DNA of 64,000 nucleotides, taken from assembly GCF_918698245.1 (NCBI RefSeq), contig NZ_CAKKMS010000002.1:682001-746000 (forward strand), in the 5' to 3' direction. The stretch comes from Pedobacter sp. Bi126. GTDB lineage: Bacteria; Bacteroidota; Bacteroidia; Sphingobacteriales; Sphingobacteriaceae. Every line of letters begins with the position of its first letter. The stretch's first letter is position 1. The notes under the pieces are model-generated. The model was not told the DNA's origin and searched no databases. It saw only the letters and a program-made list of their open reading frames with translations. Of the stretch, positions 1 to 7,888 are shown piece after piece. The position numbers were made by a program, and so were the translations under genes.

Positions 1-2
1 TG

Positions 3-125
3 GAAACCATTGCAGACTTACAAAAAATACCGGCTTTATTTAAGAAAAGGGGCTATACCGATGCTGATGTGGAGGACATGATGCATGGCAACTGGCTACG
101 TTTTTTAAGAAAAGCCTGGGCATAG
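3..125 (+). CDS. C-terminal tail of a probable membrane dipeptidase (peptidase M19), truncated by the window edge
   Basis: The first bases encode 40 residues in frame 3 ending in TAG at 123-125. The tail has the pattern of M19 (renal-type) dipeptidase C-termini: a linker resembling 'ALFKKRGYTDADVE' followed by 'MMHGNWLRFLRKAW', comparable to the family's GNFLR-type ending. M19 enzymes hydrolyse dipeptides with a binuclear zinc site, but none of the catalytic residues fall inside the window. The assignment rests on this short tail only and could be wrong. Confidence 0.5.
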   Translation, partial: ETIADLQKIPALFKKRGYTDADVEDMMHGNWLRFLRKAWA

Positions 126-803
126 ATACAAAAAAATAAGGGATAAATTATAAAAGATGTCACCCTGAACGTTAATTAATTGTTTAAAATCAACATGAGT
201 GACTTACAATTGTTTTCTCTTATCCTACGGCGCAGTCTTGCCTCGGCTCACCGCCGCCGAAGGGCTCTTTCTTTTTGGCATCAAAAAGAAGCAAAAAATG
301 CCGGCTGAAAATTTTTCTTTCGAAGCTAGCAGGTAGGCTTGGGCAGTGCAGCCCGAAAAATTTGTTAGGCCGGATTTAAGTAGAACGGGGATACCGTGCC
401 ATGGCCTAGCTGGATGGAAATGCTAAAGCAATTAAATGTTGATTAATATTGATTTGCAAAATAAGGTCAATGATAGCTTGTCGAAGGACTTGGTTAAATA
501 CACTTTAAGGTGTTTCGACGACCTGTCCCGATTCATCGGGAAGTTCAACATCACAGCATCTGGGCTGAAATCGCCTTTAGGATACAACCTCTTTCTGTGA
601 ACCCTTTAGCACAAACCCGAAACATTTGATACAAGATTCAGCGTTGCTTGCGGGATTCAAAGCTGAGATGCATGGCTAAAATACTCGTTAAAGTAGTCAT
701 TATCAATTAACCTTTTCCATCCAATCGAGTATGAGATTAATAGAATAAATACGATGAGTCCTTATCAGCCTTAAGGATAACGGTACACTTTATCCGAATA
801 TGC
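126..803. repeat. Non-coding gap with several short dispersed repeats
   Basis: I see no credible gene here. The stretch holds repeat-like pieces. A 33-bp piece at 171-203 recurs with few changes at 14345-14376. A GC-richer block lies at about 230-420. A hairpin CCCGATtcATCGGG lies near 527-540. GTCGAA/TTCGAC arms lie at about 480-519. These resemble the palindromic intergenic repeats common in Sphingobacteriaceae. The right part also serves as the downstream region of the leftward regulator gene. Confidence 0.5.
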
Positions 804-1706
804 TTAATTGAAAGAACGTCTGAAATCCAAGGGCGACATACTGGTTTTGAGCTTAAATAGTTTACTAAAGGATGGGGGATGTTCAAATCCCAATTCATAG
901 GCGATCTCGCTGATCGAAGCCTGACTTGTCGATAATTGTTCCTTTGCTTTTTCGATCAGGTGATTATGAATGTGCTGTTGTGCATTTTGCCCGGTAAGTG
1001 ATCGCAGCATATCACTTAAATAACTGGCACTGACGTTTAATTGCGCAGAAAGAAATTGAACAGTTGGAAGTCCTTGCTTTTGTGCCTGTGGCGACTGGAA
1101 GTAGGCGAGTAAAGTGTCTTCTACTCTTTGAAGCAAATCGTTGCTTACCGCCTTCCGGGTGATAAATTGCCGGCTATAGAACCGATTCGCATAATTCAGC
1201 AGCAATTCGATCTGAGAAATCACAACATCCTGGCTGAAATTATCAATTCTGCCTTTTAACTCTTCTTCGATACTTTCGAACACGGCGATAATCGTGGTTT
1301 TTTCTTTCTCTGATAGGTGCAACGCTTCATTGATCGAATAGGAAAAAAATCCATACGTCTTAATTTTTTTGGCGAGTTCGTAACCCTGTAAAAAATCGGG
1401 GTGGAAAAGTAAAGTATAACCAGATTGATCGCTTAATGGCGCGTGGCCTCCTGTGATTTGATTCGGTGAAACAAAAAACATTCCCCCTTCGTCAAAATCG
1501 TAGTAATGCTGTCCATATCTGAACTTTCCCTGGAAGTTCATCTTGTAAGAGATCTTGTAAAAACTTAAGATGTGCGGACTGGGAAGCTTTTCCAGGGGAA
1601 TGGCGCCTTCGGCATTATTTATTAAACTTACCAATGGGTGCATAGGCGCCGGCATGTCCAGCGCCTTGTGCAACCTTGATAAAGAATTGAATCTGTGGTT
1701 AGACAT
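804..1706 (-). CDS. AraC/XylS family transcriptional regulator
   Basis: About 300 residues. The N-terminal half looks like a cupin-type sensing domain with a Gly-Gly-Met-Phe-Phe-rich strand region. The C-terminal ~100 residues carry the double helix-turn-helix of AraC regulators, including 'SISEIAYELGFEHPPSFSKLFK' followed by the Pro-Leu-Asp-Phe-Arg-Arg ending. I chose the start at 1706 (MSNHRF) rather than 1718 because AAGGAAGAA directly precedes that ATG. It lies 21 bases after the alpha/beta hydrolase gene on the same strand, so the two are probably co-transcribed and the regulator may respond to the hydrolase substrate or product. The inducer is not visible from sequence. Confidence 0.85.
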   Translation of the reverse strand: MSNHRFNSLSRLHKALDMPAPMHPLVSLINNAEGAIPLEKLPSPHILSFYKISYKMNFQGKFRYGQHYYDFDEGGMFFVSPNQITGGHAPLSDQSGYTLLFHPDFLQGYELAKKIKTYGFFSYSINEALHLSEKEKTTIIAVFESIEEELKGRIDNFSQDVVISQIELLLNYANRFYSRQFITRKAVSNDLLQRVEDTLLAYFQSPQAQKQGLPTVQFLSAQLNVSASYLSDMLRSLTGQNAQQHIHNHLIEKAKEQLSTSQASISEIAYELGFEHPPSFSKLFKLKTSMSPLDFRRSFN

Positions 1707-1727
1707 TTCTTCCTTCATATTGTCTGT

Positions 1728-2657
1728 TTACGATTTGCTTTCAATACTGCCTAACGCACCTTGTACGCCGTTAAGGCTTTTCTTTGCTTGTTCCCAACTT
1801 GGATCGGTTGGATCGAATGCACTTCGAATGTACGCAAGAATACTTTCACATACAAAAGCAACACGCTCCGGATTTTCATCACTTGTTTCGCGGGCATCAT
1901 ATCCTGATATGCCACCAAAAATGTGTTCAGCGCCAAACACAGTCAGCAGGTCCTTCGGGCCAGGACTTTGATAATAAGCATCCGCACGCCAATCGTCAAC
2001 ATCAGAGAACATGAGGTTTTTGTCCTGGTCTCCATTTACAATAAGTGCTGGCAAAGTCATGGTGCTGAAATTGCCGGCCGCCAATACAGGATAGTGCTGT
2101 CTGGCGGCTCCGTTAAATCCTTCGGGTCCACCAGAAGCACCAATTAGCACCCGGGCTTTTAATCTTGGTTCTGCGGCATTCACTATTTTACCTGTTGCCG
2201 GGTCGGTTACTTCCATGCCAGCCAGCATGGCTAAGGTCTGGCCGCCCATCGAATGGCCGATAGCAGCAACTTTTGCTTTATCGACTCTTCCGGTTAAGCC
2301 AGGTACTGTGGCAATAATTTCGTCCAGGTGATCCATGATAAATTTCATATCCGCTGGCCGCGAACTCCAAAACAAGGGTGCTTCCGGAAGGGATGAGGAA
2401 AGTCCGAGCACTTTGGAATTTTGATGAGTAGGTTGAATGATAACAAAGCCTTCTGCGGAAAAAAAATCTGCCATGGGGCCATATCCTTTGTACGAAGAAA
2501 GAAAGTTAGAGGGGCCATGTCCATGCGAAAGAAGAATAACCGGCAGGTTGTTTCCGCTCGCGGGAGCAGAAACTTTTATTTCCAGGTCTACGTGACGGCC
2601 CGCAACTGGTAACACAACCGGACTAAAGCTGATAATAGGTGTTTTTGACTGTTTCAT
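1728..2657 (-). CDS. Alpha/beta hydrolase (PAF-acetylhydrolase/chlorophyllase-like)
   Basis: 309 residues from the ATG at 2657. The open frame extends 37 codons further upstream, but the ATG at 2657 follows an A-rich stretch typical of Bacteroidota starts and begins the recognisable fold. The oxyanion strand LLSHGHG is at residues 42-48 and the nucleophile elbow GHSMGG at 134-139 (Ser136). A plausible acid lies in 'VNGDQD' and a histidine in 'GAEHIFGG'. No signal peptide is visible, so it is probably cytoplasmic. The substrate is unknown; ester hydrolysis is the family expectation. It lies upstream of, and is probably co-transcribed with, the AraC regulator. Confidence 0.75.
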   Translation of the reverse strand: MKQSKTPIISFSPVVLPVAGRHVDLEIKVSAPASGNNLPVILLSHGHGPSNFLSSYKGYGPMADFFSAEGFVIIQPTHQNSKVLGLSSSLPEAPLFWSSRPADMKFIMDHLDEIIATVPGLTGRVDKAKVAAIGHSMGGQTLAMLAGMEVTDPATGKIVNAAEPRLKARVLIGASGGPEGFNGAARQHYPVLAAGNFSTMTLPALIVNGDQDKNLMFSDVDDWRADAYYQSPGPKDLLTVFGAEHIFGGISGYDARETSDENPERVAFVCESILAYIRSAFDPTDPSWEQAKKSLNGVQGALGSIESKS

Positions 2658-3030
2658 TTTATTTTGATTTTGATACAGGCAAAGTTCATCAGCATTCAGC
2701 TCTCCGGCGTAGCCAAAACGGGGCATTGCATAGCCAAACTCAGGAAAAGGTACCCATCGCTTGATCAAGGAGTTAGCGGATAGTAAAGCGCGTCACAACG
2801 CTTAAAAAATACGTGACACATTCTTCTAAAAAATTGTATCACGTTTCGTTATCGCGTCGGGATTTGCACCTAGCGTTAAAATCAGTGTTTGAATAGAATT
2901 TGAAGCTTTTTTGTAGTTCTACTCATTGAATTACTCACTAATTTTTTAATACGTTTTAGCTGCAATTGCGGCATCTAAATTTACGTGAAATAACTACTTT
3001 TGGCAAAAAAAACTAATATGTCATTTTTAA
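2658..3030. other. Gap with no gene; possible -7 box at 2995-3002
   Basis: Between the leftward hydrolase and the rightward XRE/macrodomain unit I see no complete gene. The sequence TACTTTTG at 2995-3002 matches the Bacteroidota -7 consensus TAnnTTTG and would fire rightward into the XRE fragment and the macrodomain gene. No well-spaced -33 TTG was found (the nearest is 26 bases upstream), so this is weak. Confidence 0.3.
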
Positions 3031-3234
3031 TTTTTACGAATTTTTATTAATTATCGTACTAGTCCAGATAAGTTTTCCTATGAGCACAACTTAAACCGTT
3101 CTCAGTATGGTAAATATGAGGCAGGTAATACCAATATCACAATTGGCACATTGATCAACATCTTAAATTGTTTTGGCGTGAGTTTGAGCGACTTTTTTAA
3201 TGAGGACTATGATGGAATTGAACAATCAAAATAA
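3031..3234 (+). pseudogene. Headless XRE-family helix-turn-helix regulator fragment
   Basis: An open frame ending in TAA at 3232-3234 encodes a typical Bacteroidota XRE domain from its second helix onward: 'KFSYEHNLNRSQYGKYEAG', then 'TNITIGTLINILNCFGVSL' and 'SDFFNEDYD'. The expected first helix and an initiator are missing. There is a stop at 3028-3030 and no in-frame ATG, GTG or TTG at a sensible place. I read it as the 3' remnant of a regulator whose start was lost by a rearrangement. Its stop overlaps the macrodomain ATG by one base (TAATG), which suggests the intact ancestor was translationally coupled to that gene. Confidence 0.75.
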
Positions 3235-3701
3235 TGGAGATAAATTATTTAAAAGGTGACGCTACTAATCCCACATCTAGTGGTAACAAGATAATTGTAC
3301 ACGTCTGCAATGATATCGGCGGGTGGGGAAAAGGTTTTGTGATGGCAATCTCAAAACGCTGGAAAGAACCAGAGCAGAGATATCGGGAGTGGTTCAAATC
3401 AAAGACTGGTTTCTCCCTTGGCGAGGTCCAGTTCGTGAAAGTTGAAAATGATCTATGGATTGCGAACCCGATTGGCCAACATAAAATTAACAAAGACGAA
3501 ATGGGAAATGCACCAATTCGTTATGAGGCAATATTATCCGGTCTGGAAAAAGTTGCCGAGTTTGCAGCTGAAAATGATGCAACGGTGCATATGCCTAGGA
3601 TTGGATGTGGTCTGGCTGGTGGTACATGGGATAAAATCGACCCATTGATCAAATCAGCTTTGACTGAAAAAAATATTGAAGTAACAGTTTACGACTTTTA
3701 G
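3234..3701 (+). CDS. Macrodomain protein (ADP-ribose binding or hydrolysing)
   Basis: 155 residues forming one macrodomain. GDAT at 8-11 sits at the usual adenine/aspartate position. 'HVCNDIGGWGKGF' (about 24-36) supplies the catalytic/phosphate loop, and 'MPRIGCGLAGGTWDKI' near 119-134 supplies the second phosphate loop. This arrangement resembles the ALC1/TARG1-like class, whose members remove ADP-ribose from glutamate or other acceptors. The bacterial relative DarG is an antitoxin against a DNA ADP-ribosyltransferase, but no ADP-ribosyltransferase toxin is adjacent here. The start is coupled to the preceding XRE fragment and the next gene begins one base after its stop, so this is an operon. 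A role in reversing ADP-ribosylation is an inference. Confidence 0.85.
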   Translation: MEINYLKGDATNPTSSGNKIIVHVCNDIGGWGKGFVMAISKRWKEPEQRYREWFKSKTGFSLGEVQFVKVENDLWIANPIGQHKINKDEMGNAPIRYEAILSGLEKVAEFAAENDATVHMPRIGCGLAGGTWDKIDPLIKSALTEKNIEVTVYDF

Positions 3702-3702
3702 C

Positions 3703-4038
3703 ATGTGGACACCGATTTCATTAGCTGAATTAGAAGAATGGATCGCAAGGGGAGAATCGAAACTCGAAGGTGAGCCGTTGAACTTTTGGAACCTGATTAA
3801 AATTGCACCCCAGAAATGGCAGGAAACCGAATATGGAGACGAGGGCGGGGGATTTTGGGTTGTAGCAATCTTCGGTAATACAGTAGTTTATTACAACGAC
3901 ATTGAGGAAGGCTTTAACGTCTCAACATACCAGACTTACGGACATATTAGTGAATATTGGTGTGAGCAGAGCGAACTTGATTGCATGGTTAAACTGCTTT
4001 ACAGGAGGATCAAGGAGGAAAAGCAAAAGACCCCGTAA
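3703..4038 (+). CDS. Small acidic protein of unknown function, immunity-like
   Basis: 111 residues, not recognised. It starts one base after the macrodomain stop and is therefore almost certainly co-transcribed. The sequence is rich in Trp, Glu and Tyr ('LNFWNLIKIAPQKW', 'GGGFWVVAIFGNTVVYYND'). It has no signal peptide or membrane segment. Short, acidic, aromatic-rich single-domain proteins of this look are frequent among immunity proteins of polymorphic toxin systems, but that is an impression, not a family match. Confidence 0.65.
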   Translation: MWTPISLAELEEWIARGESKLEGEPLNFWNLIKIAPQKWQETEYGDEGGGFWVVAIFGNTVVYYNDIEEGFNVSTYQTYGHISEYWCEQSELDCMVKLLYRRIKEEKQKTP

Positions 4039-4060
4039 CTAACAATAAAAACCTAATACG

Positions 4061-4549
4061 TTGAGTTTTTTAAACAAGTTTTTTGGAAACAAACCTCCTG
4101 TGGTTGACTGGGAGATGGTAAAATATTCGGATCAGATATATCCGAAACATTCTTTTACCCTCTTAAAGCTAACCATGCAAAATGGCAAGCTAGGCACTGG
4201 CTGGGTTGATAAATCATATAGAAAGTACGAGTTCAAAGAATTTTGCCCTTATCATATCGGGATAAGCATTGATCTCACTGATAAAGTTGCCGAGAATAAT
4301 CCCGACTTGGATATGGGCACAATTGAGGATTTCTTTTCAGATGAATTGAAGAGGATATGCATTTGCCACTTTGTTTCCAGGCTGGTATCAGATAAAGGAA
4401 TGGAAATCCAATGTTATTCAGAAGAGAATGAACCTATCGAGCAATTTTTAAGAAAAGTTAGTCTGGCAGAAAACAGATTGGTATCTTTCACTTACGAAAT
4501 TAATTACGATCCAAAATGGCAGCGAGTAAATCGGTTGTTAAGTTTATAA
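4061..4549 (+). CDS. Hypothetical protein with a TTG start
   Basis: 162 residues, not recognised. Translation most likely begins at the TTG at 4061, which gives the N-terminus (M)SFLNKFFGNK. This amphipathic start is common in small Bacteroidota proteins of this kind, and no in-frame ATG occurs before 4114. The middle contains 'YHIGISIDLTDKVAENNPDLD', and the C-terminus ends 'YDPKWQRVNRLLSL'. No signal peptide or membrane helix is visible. It follows the previous small gene by 22 bases on the same strand and probably belongs to the same transcription unit. Immunity-like or DUF695-like families are possible alternatives that I cannot confirm. Confidence 0.6.
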   Translation: MSFLNKFFGNKPPVVDWEMVKYSDQIYPKHSFTLLKLTMQNGKLGTGWVDKSYRKYEFKEFCPYHIGISIDLTDKVAENNPDLDMGTIEDFFSDELKRICICHFVSRLVSDKGMEIQCYSEENEPIEQFLRKVSLAENRLVSFTYEINYDPKWQRVNRLLSL

Positions 4550-4675
4550 TGGATTATATTATGTTTCGCCGAATTAAATATCCTTATTTTCACACTAATG
4601 CGAAACAAAGTAACATGCCTTTTATTTGTGAATGAATGAAGTTAATTTTCCGACCATAACCGTGAACAGAAAAAA

Positions 4676-5386
4676 ATGAGAATAGAAATTTTGATAATAC
4701 TTTTTACTTTAAACATTCTAGGACATAAGGGCGAGATTAAATTTGAGAATCCAAATTTCGAAAGAATAGTATTAACCAAATATCCAGAAATTGACTTAAA
4801 CAGTAACGGAAGGATTGAGGCAAATGAAGCTGATCAAATAAAAACGCTTGACCTAATGGGACAAAATCTTGTAAATGTTAATGACGTAAAATATTTCAAG
4901 AACTTAGAACAACTATTAATAACAAATAATAAAATTAGTGGATTGAAACTTGATAGTTTAAAGTTCCTGACAGACATCTATTGTGCTAAAAATGCTTTAA
5001 ATGTATTTGAAATTTCAAATATGCCAGCTCTAAAACAAATTAGTTGTGGCTTAAATCAGCTAACTAACGTGAATATAAAAAATTGTCCAAATTTAGAGTC
5101 ATTGAATATGATGGACAACCAACTTAATAAAATCGACCTAAGTCAATTTTATAGGCTTAAGTACTTGGTATTAGACAACAATAAATTGAAGACTCTTGAA
5201 TTATCGAATAACCCCGAATTAATTCAAATAACAGTTAATGGAAATGGTATTAAAGTAATTGATATTACAAAAAACCAAAACCTTAAAATGAATATAATTT
5301 ATGTTGACGAAGGTGTAAACATTGTTGGTACTGAAAGCCAAATGAAAAATTATAAGAAAGTTCCAACAATTATTCAAAGTCAGTAA
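4676..5386 (+). CDS. Exported leucine-rich-repeat protein with an EF-hand-like loop
   Basis: 236 residues. Residues 1-16 form a hydrophobic signal-like segment (MRIEILIILFTLNILG). Around residues 41-53 the sequence DLNSNGRIEANEAD has the Asp-x-Asn-x-Asn-Gly-x-Ile-x-x-x-Glu pattern of a calcium-binding EF/dockerin-type loop. From about 58 to 205 there are roughly seven SDS22/internalin-type repeats of 20-24 residues with the pattern LxxLxxxxNxL/I. No anchor or sorting domain follows, so the product is probably periplasmic or released. LRR proteins bind other proteins; the partner is unknown. Its low-GC, Asn/Lys-rich codon use differs from the flanking core genes, consistent with transferred DNA. 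Confidence 0.75.
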   Translation: MRIEILIILFTLNILGHKGEIKFENPNFERIVLTKYPEIDLNSNGRIEANEADQIKTLDLMGQNLVNVNDVKYFKNLEQLLITNNKISGLKLDSLKFLTDIYCAKNALNVFEISNMPALKQISCGLNQLTNVNIKNCPNLESLNMMDNQLNKIDLSQFYRLKYLVLDNNKLKTLELSNNPELIQITVNGNGIKVIDITKNQNLKMNIIYVDEGVNIVGTESQMKNYKKVPTIIQSQ

Positions 5387-5396
5387 ATCCCCCTTT

Positions 5397-5525
5397 GTCC
5401 GTAGAGTTAAGCGCAGCGTCTCTACAGATATAAGAATAAAATTGAACTTATAAACTCAAATAAAAGCGTATCACAGACTCTTTTCTATTTACTATTCCGT
5501 AGATCCCTGCGGAAACTCTACGGAC
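5397..5525. repeat. Palindromic two-hairpin repeat element (REP/MITE-like)
   Basis: The outer arms GTCCGTAGAGTT (5397-5408) and AACTCTACGGAC (5514-5525) are perfect inverted copies. Each end also forms its own hairpin: GTAGAG/CTCTAC at 5401-5406 and 5420-5425, and CCGTAGA/TCTACGG at 5497-5503 and 5517-5523. The 129-bp element carries no gene and sits exactly in the gap between two unknown genes. It is best described as a non-autonomous palindromic repeat. Confidence 0.7.
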
Positions 5526-5581
5526 AGACATGAAATAGAATTGAAGGAGGAAATTATAAATTTAAGTATGCAAAATTTATT

Positions 5582-6307
5582 ATGAATTTGGAAGATAACC
5601 TATTACCCGACTGGATAAAACGACAAGCATCAATGGGCCCAAATGTGGAAGTTGATGGCAATCGAACTCAAGAAAACTCCTTTTGGTACTATCTTACACT
5701 TTGTTGTCCGCTTATTTTCGATAGTTATGCTATAATGCTACATCCGTTTTGGATCGACGCAGATCAAAAAAAACTTGCAGACAGTGATGCAAGTCATGAC
5801 GCTATAAACGCTAATAAAAGCCTGCAGCCCATTTCATGGTCTTCCTTTTTCGATCTATTCGGTGAAAAGTTTGATATCTCGACCGCTAATGAAATTCAGG
5901 ACAAAATTAGAATGGGGCTCTTACCAAATTGGCCTGTGTACATTGGCTTACCCGAAGAAGGAGATTGTGGTGATGAGCAATTAGATTTTGTGCTCCAGAA
6001 GATAAAGCAGAAGTATGGCAACGAAATAGTTAACTACTATTACTGCCTTCTCAAAACTACAAGTTGGAATGAAGAGAAATTGTTTAAATCAAAGTTATCA
6101 GATAGTGAAACAATAAGGTCAAAAGATGAGATCAGGAATAATCCTACGGCAATATTTCCTGACAACAAAAGTTGGTGTATCGTAACGGATTACGACTTAC
6201 AATTTACTTTTATAGGCGGATCTGCCAAGTTAATCGAAGAAATTACAGATAACGAAAACTTTGGTATCTATAATCTCTTGCCAGTATTTAAGGAAAAAAA
6301 TATTTGA
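5582..6307 (+). CDS. Hypothetical cytoplasmic protein
   Basis: 241 residues, not recognised. It has no signal peptide or membrane helix and is acidic, with clusters of Trp and Tyr such as 'NSFWYYLTLCCPLIFDSYAIMLHPFW' (about 32-57), and 'GLPEEGDCGDEQLDFVL' mid-protein. The C-terminal 'SWCIVTDYDLQFTFIGGSAKLIEEI' pattern of strand plus helix is reminiscent of immunity-type proteins that accompany polymorphic toxins, but I cannot name a family. It stands alone between a palindromic repeat and a terminator. Confidence 0.6.
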   Translation: MNLEDNLLPDWIKRQASMGPNVEVDGNRTQENSFWYYLTLCCPLIFDSYAIMLHPFWIDADQKKLADSDASHDAINANKSLQPISWSSFFDLFGEKFDISTANEIQDKIRMGLLPNWPVYIGLPEEGDCGDEQLDFVLQKIKQKYGNEIVNYYYCLLKTTSWNEEKLFKSKLSDSETIRSKDEIRNNPTAIFPDNKSWCIVTDYDLQFTFIGGSAKLIEEITDNENFGIYNLLPVFKEKNI

Positions 6308-6341
6308 TAATAGCTTCTCAACGATTTGGCAATCCTAAAGT

Positions 6342-6375
6342 AAAAGCCCTGCAATCGTGCGATTGCAAGGCTTTA
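6342..6375. terminator. Bidirectional rho-independent terminator between convergent genes
   Basis: An AAAGCC/GGCTTT stem extended by TGCAATCG/CGATTGCA forms a strong hairpin with T-rich flanks on both sides. It lies between a gene ending at 6307 on the plus strand and a gene ending at 6445 on the minus strand. Confidence 0.8.
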
Positions 6376-6444
6376 TATATTTTGATAGTCTTTGATGTGA
6401 TCCCGGAGGGAAATGTACACATCTGATCTGTTTAAACTGTAGCG

Positions 6445-7776
6445 TTAAACTTTGGGTAAGCTGTAGCCACTGTGATACTGGGCCAACAGATATTTATCGT
6501 TGACCTTCTGGTCTGTAAACTGATGTTTGGCATGGTCCCATGATAATTTTTGTCCGCTTCTGAAGGCAAGATTTCCCATTTGGGCAACGGTAGCTACATG
6601 CGCAGCATCCTGTATAGAACAATTCAGTTCTTCTTTTTTTCTGGATCTGACCACACTAAAGAAATTGACCATATGATTGTCCAGTCCATTATCTGAGGAT
6701 TTAACAAAGGGCTTGCTCACTTTATTGCCGCTTACCTTTTCTTCAATAACTTCCCAGCCTTGCCTGTTGAGGATCAGCGTGCCATTGTTACCGATATAGG
6801 CAATCCCATGGTTGCGGTTATAAGACCCGTTATCGATGCCCATAGCAGAATCCCATACCATGTTAAACTTGTCAAACTCGTATAGGGTAGTGAGCGTATC
6901 AGGCGTTTCTTCATACAGATCGGGATAGGCGAAGCGGCCACCTAATGCAGATATGGTTTTTGGTACAGGTGAATTCATACCCAGCAAGCCATAATCCAGT
7001 AAATGCACGCCCCAGTCGGTCATTAAGCCACCGGCGTAATCCCAGAACCAGCGGAAATTGAAATGATATCTGCTGGCATTGAATGCTCTTTTATTCGCCG
7101 GCCCAAGCCACATGGCATAATCAACGCCTGCAGGGGGTAGGGTATCAGGCACTATGGGAGCAGGTTTCATCCAGCCCTGGTAACACCATACTTTTACCGT
7201 TCTGATATTTCCCAACTGGCCGCTCTTTACAAAATCGACAGCATCTTTAAAATGTTGCTGACTGCGCTGCCATTGACCTGCCTGCACAACTTTATTGTAT
7301 TTTTCCTGTGCTTTAACCATGGTACTGCATTCTACAATAGAGTTGCCGACCGGCTTTTCGACATATACATCTTTACCTGCCTGTACTGCATGGATCATCA
7401 TCAGGGCATGCCAGTGATCTGGTGTGCCGATAATTACGGCATCGACATCTTTATTATCGAGCAGCGCACGGTAATCTTTATATCTTTTTACTTTTGCGGC
7501 GTCAACATTCATCGACTTTAATTCGGCCATCCTTTCATCAAGCACATTGGCATCACTGTCGCACAGGGCGATCAGGTTTACGCCCGGTACTTTGAGGGCC
7601 GCTTTGAGGTCGGACCATCCCATGCCTTTGATTCCTATTACACCAATATTGATCTGGTCGTTTGCGCCAATAGTCTTACTGAAAAGGGCATAGGCAGGAT
7701 TGTCTAAAGCAGAAAGCAGAGCAGTGGTTCCTACTGCAGTTGCAGCGTAGTTAAGGAAATTTCTACGGTTTAACAT
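6445..7776 (-). CDS. Tat-exported Gfo/Idh/MocA-family oxidoreductase
   Basis: 443 residues. The N-terminus MLNRRNFLNYAAT has a twin-arginine motif followed by a hydrophobic stretch ending at an Ala-x-Ala-like site near residue 30, so the enzyme is probably folded in the cytoplasm and exported to the periplasm. A Rossmann region begins at 'NIGVIGIKGMG' (about 43-53). The family's EKPVGNS motif near 140 supplies the catalytic lysine. The C-terminal half has the GFO_IDH_MocA-type sheet domain with 'WDYAGGLMTDWGVHLLDYGL'. Members carry a tightly held NAD(P) and oxidise, reduce or hydrolyse sugars. It lies downstream of susD on the same strand, suggesting action on the imported glycan or sugar. 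Confidence 0.85.
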   Translation of the reverse strand: MLNRRNFLNYAATAVGTTALLSALDNPAYALFSKTIGANDQINIGVIGIKGMGWSDLKAALKVPGVNLIALCDSDANVLDERMAELKSMNVDAAKVKRYKDYRALLDNKDVDAVIIGTPDHWHALMMIHAVQAGKDVYVEKPVGNSIVECSTMVKAQEKYNKVVQAGQWQRSQQHFKDAVDFVKSGQLGNIRTVKVWCYQGWMKPAPIVPDTLPPAGVDYAMWLGPANKRAFNASRYHFNFRWFWDYAGGLMTDWGVHLLDYGLLGMNSPVPKTISALGGRFAYPDLYEETPDTLTTLYEFDKFNMVWDSAMGIDNGSYNRNHGIAYIGNNGTLILNRQGWEVIEEKVSGNKVSKPFVKSSDNGLDNHMVNFFSVVRSRKKEELNCSIQDAAHVATVAQMGNLAFRSGQKLSWDHAKHQFTDQKVNDKYLLAQYHSGYSLPKV

Positions 7777-7888
7777 TTAATTTAGGTTAGATTTATACTG
7801 AAAGTAAATTACAAAATAATTAGTGGAGCATACAGGATATGGGTAAAATTAATAAGAATGTTACCCATATCTGTCGCGGGCATTTTTT

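Noticed and set aside
539..803. A regulatory RNA in the first gap
   Set aside because: Only short generic hairpins; no covarying or recognisable riboswitch core could be identified by eye.
1570..1971. 133-codon plus-strand frame
   Set aside because: Shadow of the AraC and hydrolase genes on the opposite strand; no family features.
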